From: a virus
DNA length: 28,826 nt
IMG/VR virus record: IMGVR_UViG_3300021479_000171
Location: 1-28,826 of that record
Direction: 5' to 3' (one strand)
The notes below the pieces were generated by a model, which saw only the letters and a program-made list of their open reading frames with translations, was not told the origin of the DNA and made no database searches. Positions 1 through 5,666 of this stretch are shown here, in pieces (within the stretch, counting starts at the first letter, position 1; each line of letters begins with the position of its first letter). Both the position numbers and the translations under genes were made by a program.

Positions 1-265
1 CGAAAGAGCGCTGTTCGAGCCAGAGTACGCGACGCGCCAGCGAATAGTCTACTTCCTCCCAAGGCTTGCCGCTGTTCATGCCACACATCGCGTTATGGGC
101 ATGGAGCGTAGCAATCTGAGGGTCAAGGCCAGCCTTACGCGCTGTTGAGCGTAAGTCTTTGTCTATCATGCTGTTGGTGCGCGATACGATACCGCGAACG
201 CGAGCACTAAAAGCCTGCCATTGAGCAAAGCCTACTTGCCAGTCCGAAACGTTTGCTTGTGTCAT
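1..265 (-). CDS. Leftward gene of unknown function, 5' part only
   Basis: A leftward reading frame opens at the ATG on positions 265-263 and stays open for 88 codons to the window edge, so the gene is truncated by the window. A strong Shine-Dalgarno (GGAGG, six bases before the ATG) supports the start. The product begins MTQANVSDWQVGF and is mostly helical, with several Arg/Lys and two Cys; I recognise no family. It is divergent from the late operon on the + strand and has its own good promoter candidate (positions 306-335, minus strand), so it probably opens the leftward, possibly early, transcription unit. Existence as a gene is well supported by promoter, ribosome site and open frame; its function is unknown. 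Confidence 0.7.
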   Translation of the reverse strand, partial: MTQANVSDWQVGFAQWQAFSARVRGIVSRTNSMIDKDLRSTARKAGLDPQIATLHAHNAMCGMNSGKPWEEVDYSLARRVLWLEQRSF

Positions 266-305
266 TTGAATCCTCCAGTGCCAGCCAGTCATGGCCAGCA
301 AGAGC

Positions 306-335
306 AATATAGCGCAAGAGCCAGATTCGCGTCAA
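306..335 (-). promoter_or_regulatory. Leftward sigma70-type promoter
   Basis: On the minus strand a -35 TTGACG (330-335) is followed after 18 bases by a -10 TATATT (306-311), five of six matches to TATAAT. Transcription would start near 299, leaving a leader of about 35 bases with a GGAGG ribosome site before the ATG at 265. A second minus-strand TTGACA (346-351) lies just upstream and could be an alternative -35 box. Confidence 0.55.
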
Positions 336-434
336 GAGCATAAAGTGTCAAGTTACGAGGCAAAAGCGAATCCGCCAATAACTCCAAGTGAATCAAGGGC
401 CCGGCGCGAGCAAAGCAGGAAAGAAGTTTTTCTC

Positions 435-461
435 TTGACGTTCAGCCCAGCAAGGAATAAT
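435..461 (+). promoter_or_regulatory. Rightward promoter before the small terminase candidate
   Basis: TTGACG at 435-440 is followed by AATAAT at 456-461 (15-base spacer), or by TAATCT at 458-463 (17-base spacer). Either -10 box ends only 7-9 bases before the ATG at 470, so the transcript would start at or almost at the start codon. The element shares the string TCTTGAC with three other promoter candidates in the window (minus strand near 330, 1203 and 8056). The 15-base spacer is short for sigma70, hence moderate confidence. Confidence 0.4.
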
Positions 462-469
462 CTTGGCCC

Positions 470-976
470 ATGAGCACCCCTACAGATACCCTCCAGAGCC
501 AGCCAGCGCCCCGCAGAGGCTACAAACCCCGCAGGACAATCAAGAGCCAAGCAATTCAAAACGCCGTGATAGCGAAGCATATCGGAGGAACGTCTAAGCT
601 ACAGATATCCAAAGACTTGCAACTAGCCCCAAATACCGTCTCAAATATCCTCGAACTAAGCAACGTTGACGAAGTTATGGCCGATGGCAGGCTTGAGACC
701 TTGAAAAGAGTTCCCGCAGCTCTGCGAACTCTCGACGTTCGCTTGGAGAAAAACAGCGAAAATGCCGCTATCTGGCTACTCGATAAGTGCTTTGATAGCA
801 AGAAGATAGCAGGAAAGCAAGAGCCCGGCCTAACACTGGCAATTCAGAACCTTATGGGCAACGTAACCGTGCAAAATACAGCGCCAGATCAGCAAAAGCC
901 CCTCGACGTAAAGCCAATAGAATCAGCGCCCGTTTGTGAGCAAAAAGACACGTCCGAGCAAGAAAACAAGCCATAA
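470..976 (+). CDS. terS: Putative terminase small subunit
   Basis: A 168-residue protein with a basic, Pro-rich N-terminus (PAPRRGYKPRR), then a helix-turn-helix at roughly residues 33-62 (IAKHIGGTSKLQISKDL followed by APNTVSNILE). Next come helical segments (LKRVPAALRTLDVRLEKN, then NAAIWLLDKCF) and an acidic, Gln-rich tail. An HTH followed by a helical oligomerisation region is the layout of phage small terminases, which bind the packaging site and load the large subunit. The terL gene follows, but only after the gap at 977-1239 and four small genes; direct adjacency would be more usual. The alternative is an HTH transcription regulator. The start at 470 lies next to the promoter's -10 box, and the only ribosome-site-like string (AAGGAA, 452-457) is rather distant. 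Confidence 0.6.
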   Translation: MSTPTDTLQSQPAPRRGYKPRRTIKSQAIQNAVIAKHIGGTSKLQISKDLQLAPNTVSNILELSNVDEVMADGRLETLKRVPAALRTLDVRLEKNSENAAIWLLDKCFDSKKIAGKQEPGLTLAIQNLMGNVTVQNTAPDQQKPLDVKPIESAPVCEQKDTSEQENKP

Positions 977-1032
977 CTCACCAGAATAGCCGATATTGTC
1001 GGGTTTCATCCGCAGGACGCACTTCGCCTAGT

Positions 1033-1074
1033 AAGCATAATTACATTTATCTGACCCGTCAAGCCAAGCATAAT
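1033..1074 (+). repeat. Direct repeat AAGCATAAT, two copies
   Basis: AAGCATAAT occurs at 1033-1041 and again at 1066-1074, 33 bases apart (about three helical turns), in the non-coding gap after the small terminase candidate. The spacing would place both copies on the same face of the helix, as for protein-binding or packaging-site repeats. Two short copies can also occur by chance. Confidence 0.3.
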
Positions 1075-1084
1075 CAATCGTTTA

Positions 1085-1094
1085 TAAGCGCTTA
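1085..1094. promoter_or_regulatory. Palindrome TAAGCGCTTA
   Basis: A perfect ten-base palindrome in the same non-coding gap, eleven bases after the second AAGCATAAT copy. It may be a protein-binding site; no gene-specific evidence ties it to a particular regulator. Confidence 0.25.
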
Positions 1095-1134
1095 CACCCA
1101 CTAGGCCACACGCCAAGGGAAGCAGCCGAAAAGA

Positions 1135-1176
1135 GGGGGAGGCGTTTGCCAATGCATAGCTTCCCCCACAACTTTT
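1135..1176 (+). terminator. Candidate intrinsic terminator
   Basis: GGGGGAGGC (1135-1143) can pair with GCTTCCCCC (1159-1167), giving a nine-pair stem with one G-U pair and a 15-base loop, followed after five bases by TTTT (1173-1176). This would end the short transcript carrying the small terminase candidate just before the next promoter at 1203. The T-run is short and slightly displaced, so termination could be weak. Confidence 0.4.
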
Positions 1177-1202
1177 GCCAAAAAGCTGTACATACAATTT
1201 TC

Positions 1203-1233
1203 TTGACTTTGCCCAAAAACCTGCCATTGTATA
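1203..1233 (+). promoter_or_regulatory. Promoter of the regulator/terminase operon
   Basis: TTGACT at 1203-1208 is followed by TTGTAT (1227-1232, spacer 18) or TGTATA (1228-1233, spacer 19). The -10 region lies inside a perfect palindrome, and the ATG of the regulator follows at 1240, about where transcription would begin. The mRNA is therefore probably leaderless; there is no Shine-Dalgarno sequence ahead of this ATG. Confidence 0.45.
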
Positions 1234-1238
1234 TACAA
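1227..1238. promoter_or_regulatory. Operator-like palindrome TTGTATATACAA
   Basis: A perfect 12-base palindrome one base upstream of the ATG at 1240 and overlapping the likely -10 box. The gene that follows encodes a ribbon-helix-helix protein, a class that commonly binds short palindromes and represses its own promoter. A related palindrome, TTGTAGTCTACAA, lies in the promoter before the scaffold gene (8071-8083). Binding is inferred from position and protein class. Confidence 0.5.
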
Positions 1239-1239
1239 C

Positions 1240-1569
1240 ATGCCGAAAGTGCCGATACAGATTCGGGTGGACGCGAGCGACCTGGAGTCATGGCAAAGCT
1301 GCGCTGGGAAGTCGGAGATGTCGCTTTCGGAATGGATACGGAAACGGTGCAATGGAGAAGGGCACGCAGTTTCGGATAAAGAGTTGCAGCGGGCTACAGA
1401 AGTACCTGTGGCTCGACGGAGGGCTAGTGTGCTTGAGCGATTACCAGCACTTGCCGAGACACCTACGGTTGAGGCTGATGAACGAGTGCGAAAAGGGAAG
1501 TTCTGTAAGCATGGAACGGAGAAGGGCTACCGCTGCTGGCAATGCGGTGGACTGGCGATAATCGAATGA
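1240..1569 (+). CDS. Ribbon-helix-helix regulator with C-terminal zinc ribbon
   Basis: A 109-residue protein. Residues 1-38 match a ribbon-helix-helix fold: a short strand (VPIQIRVDASDLESW), a helix, then the typical second helix start MSLSEWIRKRC. Residues 89-102 hold Cys89, His91, Cys99 and Cys102 (FCKHG, then RCWQCGG), a plausible zinc-binding set. A basic linker (VARRRASVLERL) lies between. The likely role is a DNA-binding transcription regulator, with the palindrome overlapping its own promoter as the obvious target. The start is the only reasonable ATG and appears leaderless. The stop overlaps the next gene (ATGA at 1566-1569), so it heads the operon running into terL. Longer open frames of the other phases here are shadows. 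Confidence 0.75.
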   Translation: MPKVPIQIRVDASDLESWQSCAGKSEMSLSEWIRKRCNGEGHAVSDKELQRATEVPVARRRASVLERLPALAETPTVEADERVRKGKFCKHGTEKGYRCWQCGGLAIIE

Positions 1570-1742
1570 GCGAGGAATTAAACGCCGAAATGCTTCGCAA
1601 GGCCGCTACGCTTCTACGTGAAGCCACAAAGCCTAAAGATGGTCAGCAAATCACGATGGATGTGCTGGAAGATGGCCAATGGTATCGCTATTCGGGTATC
1701 TGGCCAGGGCCTTTCGAGCGCAAACTTTTGGTGGTCGAATGA
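1566..1742 (+). CDS. Small protein of unknown function
   Basis: A 58-residue protein. The ATG at 1566 overlaps the upstream stop (ATGA) and is preferred over an in-frame ATG at 1542, which would overlap the regulator gene by 28 bases. An N-terminal amphipathic helix (MSEELNAEMLRKAATLLREA) is followed by a beta-rich half (GQWYRYSGIWPGPFERKLLVVE). Its stop again overlaps the next start (ATGA, 1739-1742). I recognise no family; the coupling on both sides supports a real gene of the regulator-terminase operon. Confidence 0.6.
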   Translation: MSEELNAEMLRKAATLLREATKPKDGQQITMDVLEDGQWYRYSGIWPGPFERKLLVVE

Positions 1743-2263
1743 GCGAACTTTTGCTTTTTGCTCTTGGAGCTATGGCTCAATTCTGTGGCGCACAGACTGA
1801 GCCAGCGCATGAGGAGAGGGCGAGTATGGGGTTGGCGAGACAAGGTGAACCGTGGGCGCTTAGCCGAGAGGTGAAGCCAGTAGTGCTTGCCGAAAGGCGC
1901 GCGGGGAACCCTCCAAAGGATAGTGGCACGGCCTATCACGCCGAACTGGAAAGCCCTTTCACCAAACACCGCTTTTACGACCGCTTCGCAAAACTGGAAC
2001 TAGCCGCAGCCGGGACTTTGGCCGCGACGGATTCAGCGATTACCTGCCGTTTTCTGGCACGGGGCGAGCGCGAGATGAACCTGCCCACACAGAGTTGCGC
2101 CGGGATGGTTGGCTTTCAGCTTGCCTTCTATGGGGCCGGTGAGGGTCTTTCGTTTTTGCTCCATAGGACAGGCCATCACAAACTTGAACGGTTGCCGAGA
2201 CTATATTTGGGCTCCGGCAACGCCTACGGCATAGCATTTACCGCGCGGCATGGAGGAATCTGA
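1739..2263 (+). CDS. Exported or membrane protein of unknown function
   Basis: A 174-residue protein. The chosen ATG (1739) overlaps the upstream stop, and it reveals a signal-peptide-like N-terminus: a hydrophobic run MSELLLFALGAMAQFCGAQ with a possible cleavage after GAQ. The upstream in-frame ATG at 1679 would bury this leader. The middle is basic and hydrophilic; the C-terminal part (from ATDSAITCRFLARGEREMN to the end) has two hydrophobic segments around a His-rich turn LLHRTGHHKLERLP. That architecture is seen in small membrane proteins of bacteria, but I do not assign a family. Its C-terminal half shares a sparse pattern (TCR, G-x-G-x-LS, R, LP, HGG) with the protein at 25932-26345. 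Stop and next start overlap as TGATG. Confidence 0.6.
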   Translation: MSELLLFALGAMAQFCGAQTEPAHEERASMGLARQGEPWALSREVKPVVLAERRAGNPPKDSGTAYHAELESPFTKHRFYDRFAKLELAAAGTLAATDSAITCRFLARGEREMNLPTQSCAGMVGFQLAFYGAGEGLSFLLHRTGHHKLERLPRLYLGSGNAYGIAFTARHGGI

Positions 2264-2451
2264 TGTACCATCAACCGAACTTCGAAGCGACCTGGGGCCA
2301 GATGTTCACGGTAGCCTTTTGGACGCTAGTGGGATTCTATATTTGGGATAAGATAGACGGAGCAAGCCGCTGGGAAGAGAAACAGCGCAAGATTCATAGG
2401 CAGGCGTTAGTCGAAGGCTGGCATAAGTGGGCTATCGGCAAGGAATCCTAG
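2263..2451 (+). CDS. Small single-pass membrane protein
   Basis: A 62-residue protein with one predicted membrane segment near residues 14-28 (MFTVAFWTLVGFYIWDKI) followed by a positively charged, helical tail (EEKQRKIHRQALVEGWHKW). The positive-inside rule suggests the tail is cytoplasmic. The start overlaps the upstream stop, and the 3' end overlaps the large terminase start by 25 bases. No family is recognised. Confidence 0.6.
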   Translation: MYHQPNFEATWGQMFTVAFWTLVGFYIWDKIDGASRWEEKQRKIHRQALVEGWHKWAIGKES

Positions 2452-3923
2452 AACTCAAGGATGCGATTGTCGGCCTTGAGAAACTCCCTAAATCTAAGCA
2501 ATTCGTAACCTCAAAATTCTTCGGCTCCGCCTATGTGGGTGGCGAAGGTTCTTCCAAAACCGCTTCCCTTTGCTGCTCCGCTATCTGTAATGCCGTGATT
2601 GACCCCGGTGGCAAATCTCTCATTGGCCGTCTAAACATGCCCGCTCTTGAATCCACGACCATGAACGACTTTCTATCGATGGTGCCGGAGAACATGGGCG
2701 AATGGAAAGAGCAGCCAAAAACATGGGTTTTCAGCAATGGTCATACTGTAATTTTCCGCCATCTTGATATTTCCGACCCTAAAGTAACAGGTCACATCAA
2801 ATCTGAGAATCTAAGCGCTGCTTATGTCGATGAAGCTTCGGAAGTCGATGAAAAGGTGTTTTTGCTACTTGTAGGCCGCATGCGCCGCGCTGGTTCACAG
2901 CGCCGAATTTTAAGGCTTTCCTCTAACCCCGCTGGCCACGATTATATGTGGAAGCATTTTTTCGACCCTAACCGCAAGCAGGAGTGGAAGCAGCTTTTTG
3001 AGGGCATAAGCGCTTCCTCGATGGACAATATCTTTCTACCCGAAGATACCGTAAACAGGAATTTGAGCATTTACCCGCCCGATTGGGCCGACCGTTTCAT
3101 CTACGGGCGTTTTTCAGATTTTACAGACTTGGTTTACAAGGAATTTAGCGAAGAATCCCACGTTTGGGATGACCGTCCGGGCCAGGAATATGAAGTCTTT
3201 GGGGGCCGTTCGAATCCTCCGCTAGATTGGCCGGTAATCGTGGGAATGGACATAGGCGGAGGCGAGGAAGGCGACCCATGGGCACTAACTTTCGATTCTA
3301 TCGCCCCTGACGGACGCCTGTATCAATTTGCTGAGATTTACGGTTCGGAACTCCGCATACGACCGATTGCCGAACAATTCCATCAAATTATGGAAGGGCG
3401 CACTCTTGACGGCATGGCCTATGACTACGCGCAAAGAGCGGCGGCGATTGAACTCGAAGATTACGGAATCGCCGGGCAATCCGCCATCAAGGAAGTTAAG
3501 CCTGGCCTTTTCAAGACCGCCCAGTACATGCACATTGACCCTACGCTTTCGCATCCCTTCAACTCGAAGATTTGCGGTTCTCCTCGCTCTTTTATGGCCA
3601 AATCCTGCGTGAACACTATCCGCGAGCATGGTAGTTACAAATGGGCAAAAGACAGGTCAGGTAACGCCAAAAACGAACCTTCGCACGAAAATAGCCACGG
3701 GCCAGATGCAAAACGCTATGCCGTTCACACCTTCCGGCCTTTGCCAGCGCAAATCACAACACCGAAAATCTGGGAAAATAAGAAGCTCGACATTGCCAGC
3801 CGTCTCTACTGGCAGCGCGTCGAGGAGCACAAGGAAAAGGAGCCTTTGCGCCGCCACGGATTTTCCACTTTGAGAATTAAGGATTTAAGAGTACAACAGG
3901 CTAAGGAGATTCCTCCGCAATGA
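2427..3923 (+). CDS. terL: Terminase large subunit
   Basis: The 498-residue DNA-packaging motor. The ATPase half carries a Walker A (GGEGSSKT, residues 38-45), a Walker B (AYVDEA, Asp135 and Glu136) and a likely coupling motif RLSSNPAG. The nuclease half has the RNase H-like acidic positions: Asp275 in VGMDIGGG, Asp333 in MAYDYAQ and Asp427 in HGPDAKRY. Together these mark the enzyme that drives genome DNA into the prohead and cuts it. The start is a GTG at 2427 with GAAGG upstream; no in-frame ATG precedes the Walker A, so the start must be here or at another non-ATG codon. Its 3' end overlaps the next gene as ATGA (3920-3923). Confidence 0.95.
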   Translation: MGYRQGILELKDAIVGLEKLPKSKQFVTSKFFGSAYVGGEGSSKTASLCCSAICNAVIDPGGKSLIGRLNMPALESTTMNDFLSMVPENMGEWKEQPKTWVFSNGHTVIFRHLDISDPKVTGHIKSENLSAAYVDEASEVDEKVFLLLVGRMRRAGSQRRILRLSSNPAGHDYMWKHFFDPNRKQEWKQLFEGISASSMDNIFLPEDTVNRNLSIYPPDWADRFIYGRFSDFTDLVYKEFSEESHVWDDRPGQEYEVFGGRSNPPLDWPVIVGMDIGGGEEGDPWALTFDSIAPDGRLYQFAEIYGSELRIRPIAEQFHQIMEGRTLDGMAYDYAQRAAAIELEDYGIAGQSAIKEVKPGLFKTAQYMHIDPTLSHPFNSKICGSPRSFMAKSCVNTIREHGSYKWAKDRSGNAKNEPSHENSHGPDAKRYAVHTFRPLPAQITTPKIWENKKLDIASRLYWQRVEEHKEKEPLRRHGFSTLRIKDLRVQQAKEIPPQ

Positions 3924-4237
3924 ACATGGCACCTCCGCCGCCCACGCCTGATGAACTGGTAGAAACACTTTTCGCTGAAGTCCTCCTGCCCCCGGAAGGC
4001 TACGAATATCACGGTTCGAACGGCCAGTTACTTTTCCCGGTATTCGGCCAGGATAGATGGCGGTTACTTCTACACAAGAAAGACACCGACTTCATCGACG
4101 CCGCGAACTTCACCCCTGTTTTCCTCGAAGGGCAATTCATTCTGAAAATCACCAAAGCCCTTCACGCCATGCAGCGCGAACTGAATCAATCGGTCAGCGA
4201 CGACATTCCTGAGCCAGTGAACCATGCCCTTAACTGA
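3920..4237 (+). CDS. Hypothetical protein after terL
   Basis: A 105-residue protein starting in the terL stop (ATGA). It opens with a Pro-rich stretch (MNMAPPPPTPDELVE), continues with a beta-rich centre (EGYEYHGSNGQLLFPVFGQ, then RWRLLLHKKDTDF) and ends in an amphipathic helix (ILKITKALHAMQRELN). It sits between terminase and portal, so a packaging or head-assembly accessory role is possible, but I do not recognise it. It overlaps the following small gene by 14 bases. Confidence 0.6.
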   Translation: MNMAPPPPTPDELVETLFAEVLLPPEGYEYHGSNGQLLFPVFGQDRWRLLLHKKDTDFIDAANFTPVFLEGQFILKITKALHAMQRELNQSVSDDIPEPVNHALN

Positions 4238-4382
4238 GAAGGGGAATAAAATCATGGCCGCGATGCGGCGAACGTATAAAGACCCTAAAAAGGCGGAATC
4301 AGTTTTCTACGCTAGCAGAAATAAAGGCACGATTTCAGGAGTGGACAAGGCCAGAGCGAAACGTGAGCAGAAGCGATCTTAA
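4224..4382 (+). CDS. Small conserved-type phage head-region protein
   Basis: A 52-residue basic protein: MPLTEKGNKIMAAMRRTYKD, then a segment with VFYASRNKGTISGVDKAR, ending RAKREQKRS. The pattern MPLT-x-KG-x-KIM ... VFYASRNKGTI-x-GV is one I associate with very small proteins next to terminase and portal genes in many tailed phages. Their exact function is not known to me. It overlaps the gene before (by 14 bases) and the gene after (by 20 bases), consistent with coupled translation. Confidence 0.75.
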   Translation: MPLTEKGNKIMAAMRRTYKDPKKAESVFYASRNKGTISGVDKARAKREQKRS

Positions 4383-5013
4383 AATCATCGAAGGCGGGTT
4401 CCCCGTCTACGGGCCGGAGCAGCTTAGGAAAGTCAACGCCATGCGTATGGCCTTCTCAGCGCCTACAAGTCTATCTCCCGTCGTCAACACCAAAGGCGAA
4501 GCGCTTTTCACCACGTCCGAGGAAATGAACGACGAACCAGCCTCCTGCTACAACTGCCAGTTCTACAACGAAACAGCGGAAACCTGTTCGCTTATCGGCC
4601 CGCGCAAAATCATAAAGAAATTGATATGGCCGAAAGAAGCGACTGCCGACGCCAAGCAGATTGAGTACTGGCCGTGCTGCTCCATGCAGTTCTATGGCAA
4701 GACGAACAAGGGCGAAGCGTTCTATCGGGTGTTTGCTTCCGATCCCGATTACATGGGGCTCATCTGGATTAACGCTCCTAAGCCGGGCCAGAAATACGGC
4801 GGAGCCAATTGCGGAGGTATAAACGGCGGCGACGATTGCGACCACTACCAGACGGAAGGCAAAGAAGAGAAATGGGAATCGGCAACTGGATTTTGCCGTG
4901 CGCTCCAAACGGAAGTTGCAGCGGGAGACGTATGCTGTCAGTGGCGCGACGATGATACGCTCCAGTGGCAGGATGCGCAGCGCCTACTAGGAGAAATCAA
5001 TGGCAGACCTTAG
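4363..5013 (+). CDS. Cys-rich protein with two HiPIP-like motifs
   Basis: A 216-residue protein with ten cysteines. One cluster is SCYNCQFYNETAETCSL (Cys62, 65, 75) ending in WPCCSMQF (Cys105, 106). A second reads NCGG ... DDCDHY ... GFCRALQTEVAAGDVCCQW (Cys150, 159, 178, 191, 192). Each resembles the CxxC...C...G-x-C-x-x-W pattern of short Cys-rich phage proteins that match high-potential iron-sulfur proteins, and the two halves look like a duplication. Metal or Fe-S binding is inferred. The start is GTG at 4363, inside the previous gene; a later start at ATG 4441 is possible, as the first cysteine lies well downstream. The following gene begins 14 bases before its stop. Confidence 0.7.
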   Translation: MSRSDLKIIEGGFPVYGPEQLRKVNAMRMAFSAPTSLSPVVNTKGEALFTTSEEMNDEPASCYNCQFYNETAETCSLIGPRKIIKKLIWPKEATADAKQIEYWPCCSMQFYGKTNKGEAFYRVFASDPDYMGLIWINAPKPGQKYGGANCGGINGGDDCDHYQTEGKEEKWESATGFCRALQTEVAAGDVCCQWRDDDTLQWQDAQRLLGEINGRP

Positions 5014-5146
5014 CGGCATGGGCAACCTGATGAAGCCGATGGTCATGGCCGCGATGAAGCTGGCGCAAAGAGGCAAAACTCCCGATAAGAAGAAAGCAAA
5101 AGTAGAAGCCAAGATGAAGATGAAAGTCAAAGTGAAACATGGATGA
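5000..5146 (+). CDS. Small Met/Lys-rich basic protein
   Basis: A 48-residue protein with a good ribosome site (AGGAG, 4989-4993). A Met-rich N-terminal helix (MADLSGMGNLMKPMVMAAMK) is followed by a strongly basic tail of alternating Lys (KKKAKVEAKMKMKVKVKHG). It overlaps both neighbours. The charge suggests nucleic-acid or membrane contact, but no function can be assigned. Confidence 0.6.
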   Translation: MADLSGMGNLMKPMVMAAMKLAQRGKTPDKKKAKVEAKMKMKVKVKHG

Positions 5147-5354
5147 CCCACGCACGGCGCTTGAAGCGCAAATCGCGCAGGAAGCAAAAGAGCTGAAAGA
5201 AGCTCCAGTCATCAAGCCGATTGTCGGCCAAGTGATGCGGTGTAGTATCTGCGGGCAATGCTTCTCGCGCAACGACCTCAAGCCCTTCGATACGCATGTG
5301 CAAGGTGGAACGCGGCAGGCTTGCCCGCGCTGCCATCCAGAGAGGACACGATGA
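5139..5354 (+). CDS. Small zinc-ribbon protein
   Basis: A 71-residue protein with an acidic N-terminal helix (ALEAQIAQEAKELKEAP) and a C-terminal zinc-binding pattern: Cys35 and Cys38 (MRCSICGQC), then Cys62 and Cys65 (ACPRCH), with His53 and His66 nearby. CxxC...CxxC is a zinc ribbon, used for nucleic-acid or protein contact. The ATG overlaps the end of the preceding gene by eight bases, and its stop overlaps the next start as ATGA (5351-5354). The exact role is unknown. Confidence 0.65.
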   Translation: MDDPRTALEAQIAQEAKELKEAPVIKPIVGQVMRCSICGQCFSRNDLKPFDTHVQGGTRQACPRCHPERTR

Positions 5355-5533
5355 GCGAAAAAGATTGGGACAACTACGAAAAGGAGGAACTGCTTGGAGT
5401 TGCACCTAGCCTGTTATATCTCAAGCGGACTTTTGGCACTTCTGTTGGCAGTCCAGCAGTATCAGCACAACCGGACAAACCGGGGGCTGATCGACAAGAT
5501 ACTGGAAAGCAGGGGACTAAATCCCCTGCCTGA
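5351..5533 (+). CDS. Possible small protein overlapping the next gene
   Basis: A 60-residue frame whose ATG overlaps the upstream stop (ATGA). The first 20 residues (MSEKDWDNYEKEELLGVAPS) look protein-like; the rest (from TFGTSVG to the end) is Pro/Gly/Gln-rich and runs through the well-supported gene that starts at 5394 in another phase. It could be a short real gene, or it may serve mainly to bring ribosomes to the strong ribosome site inside it (AAGGAGG, 5382-5388). Low confidence. Confidence 0.35.
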   Translation: MSEKDWDNYEKEELLGVAPSLLYLKRTFGTSVGSPAVSAQPDKPGADRQDTGKQGTKSPA

Positions 5534-5666
5534 CGAGCATCCGCTGGCCGAAGCGGTAAAGCAACTGTCGAAGCCGGAGCCGCTCACGGAGAAACGCAAG
5601 ATGGAAATGCTGGAGCGCGTGCGTTTCAAGATTCCTGGGATGCCGCAGTACGTGGAGAAAAAATAA
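5394..5666 (+). CDS. Small membrane-anchored protein, TTG start
   Basis: A 90-residue protein starting with TTG at 5394, chosen because a near-perfect ribosome site (AAGGAGG) lies six bases upstream and no ATG fits. One membrane segment (LACYISSGLLALLLAVQ, about residues 5-21) is followed by a charged cytoplasmic-type tail (YQHNRTNRGLIDKILESRG, then LTEKRKMEMLERVRFKIPG). Small proteins with one N-terminal membrane helix and a charged tail are common beside phage portal genes, but I assign no function. It ends directly before the portal start. Confidence 0.65.
   Translation: MELHLACYISSGLLALLLAVQQYQHNRTNRGLIDKILESRGLNPLPDEHPLAEAVKQLSKPEPLTEKRKMEMLERVRFKIPGMPQYVEKK

Noticed and set aside
291-473. 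60-residue open frame before the small terminase candidate
   Set aside because: It has no ribosome site, low-complexity polar content, and both divergent promoter candidates lie inside it. Its ATGA overlap with 470 is probably chance.
977-1054. In-frame open stretch of 25 codons after the stop of the 470-976 gene
   Set aside because: It looks protein-like (RIADIVGFHPQDALRLVS), but there is no readthrough or frameshift signal and it is too short to judge.
1146-1561. Two rightward frames overlapping the ribbon-helix-helix gene
   Set aside because: They are alternative phases of a gene with a clear domain signature and have no ribosome sites or recognisable content.
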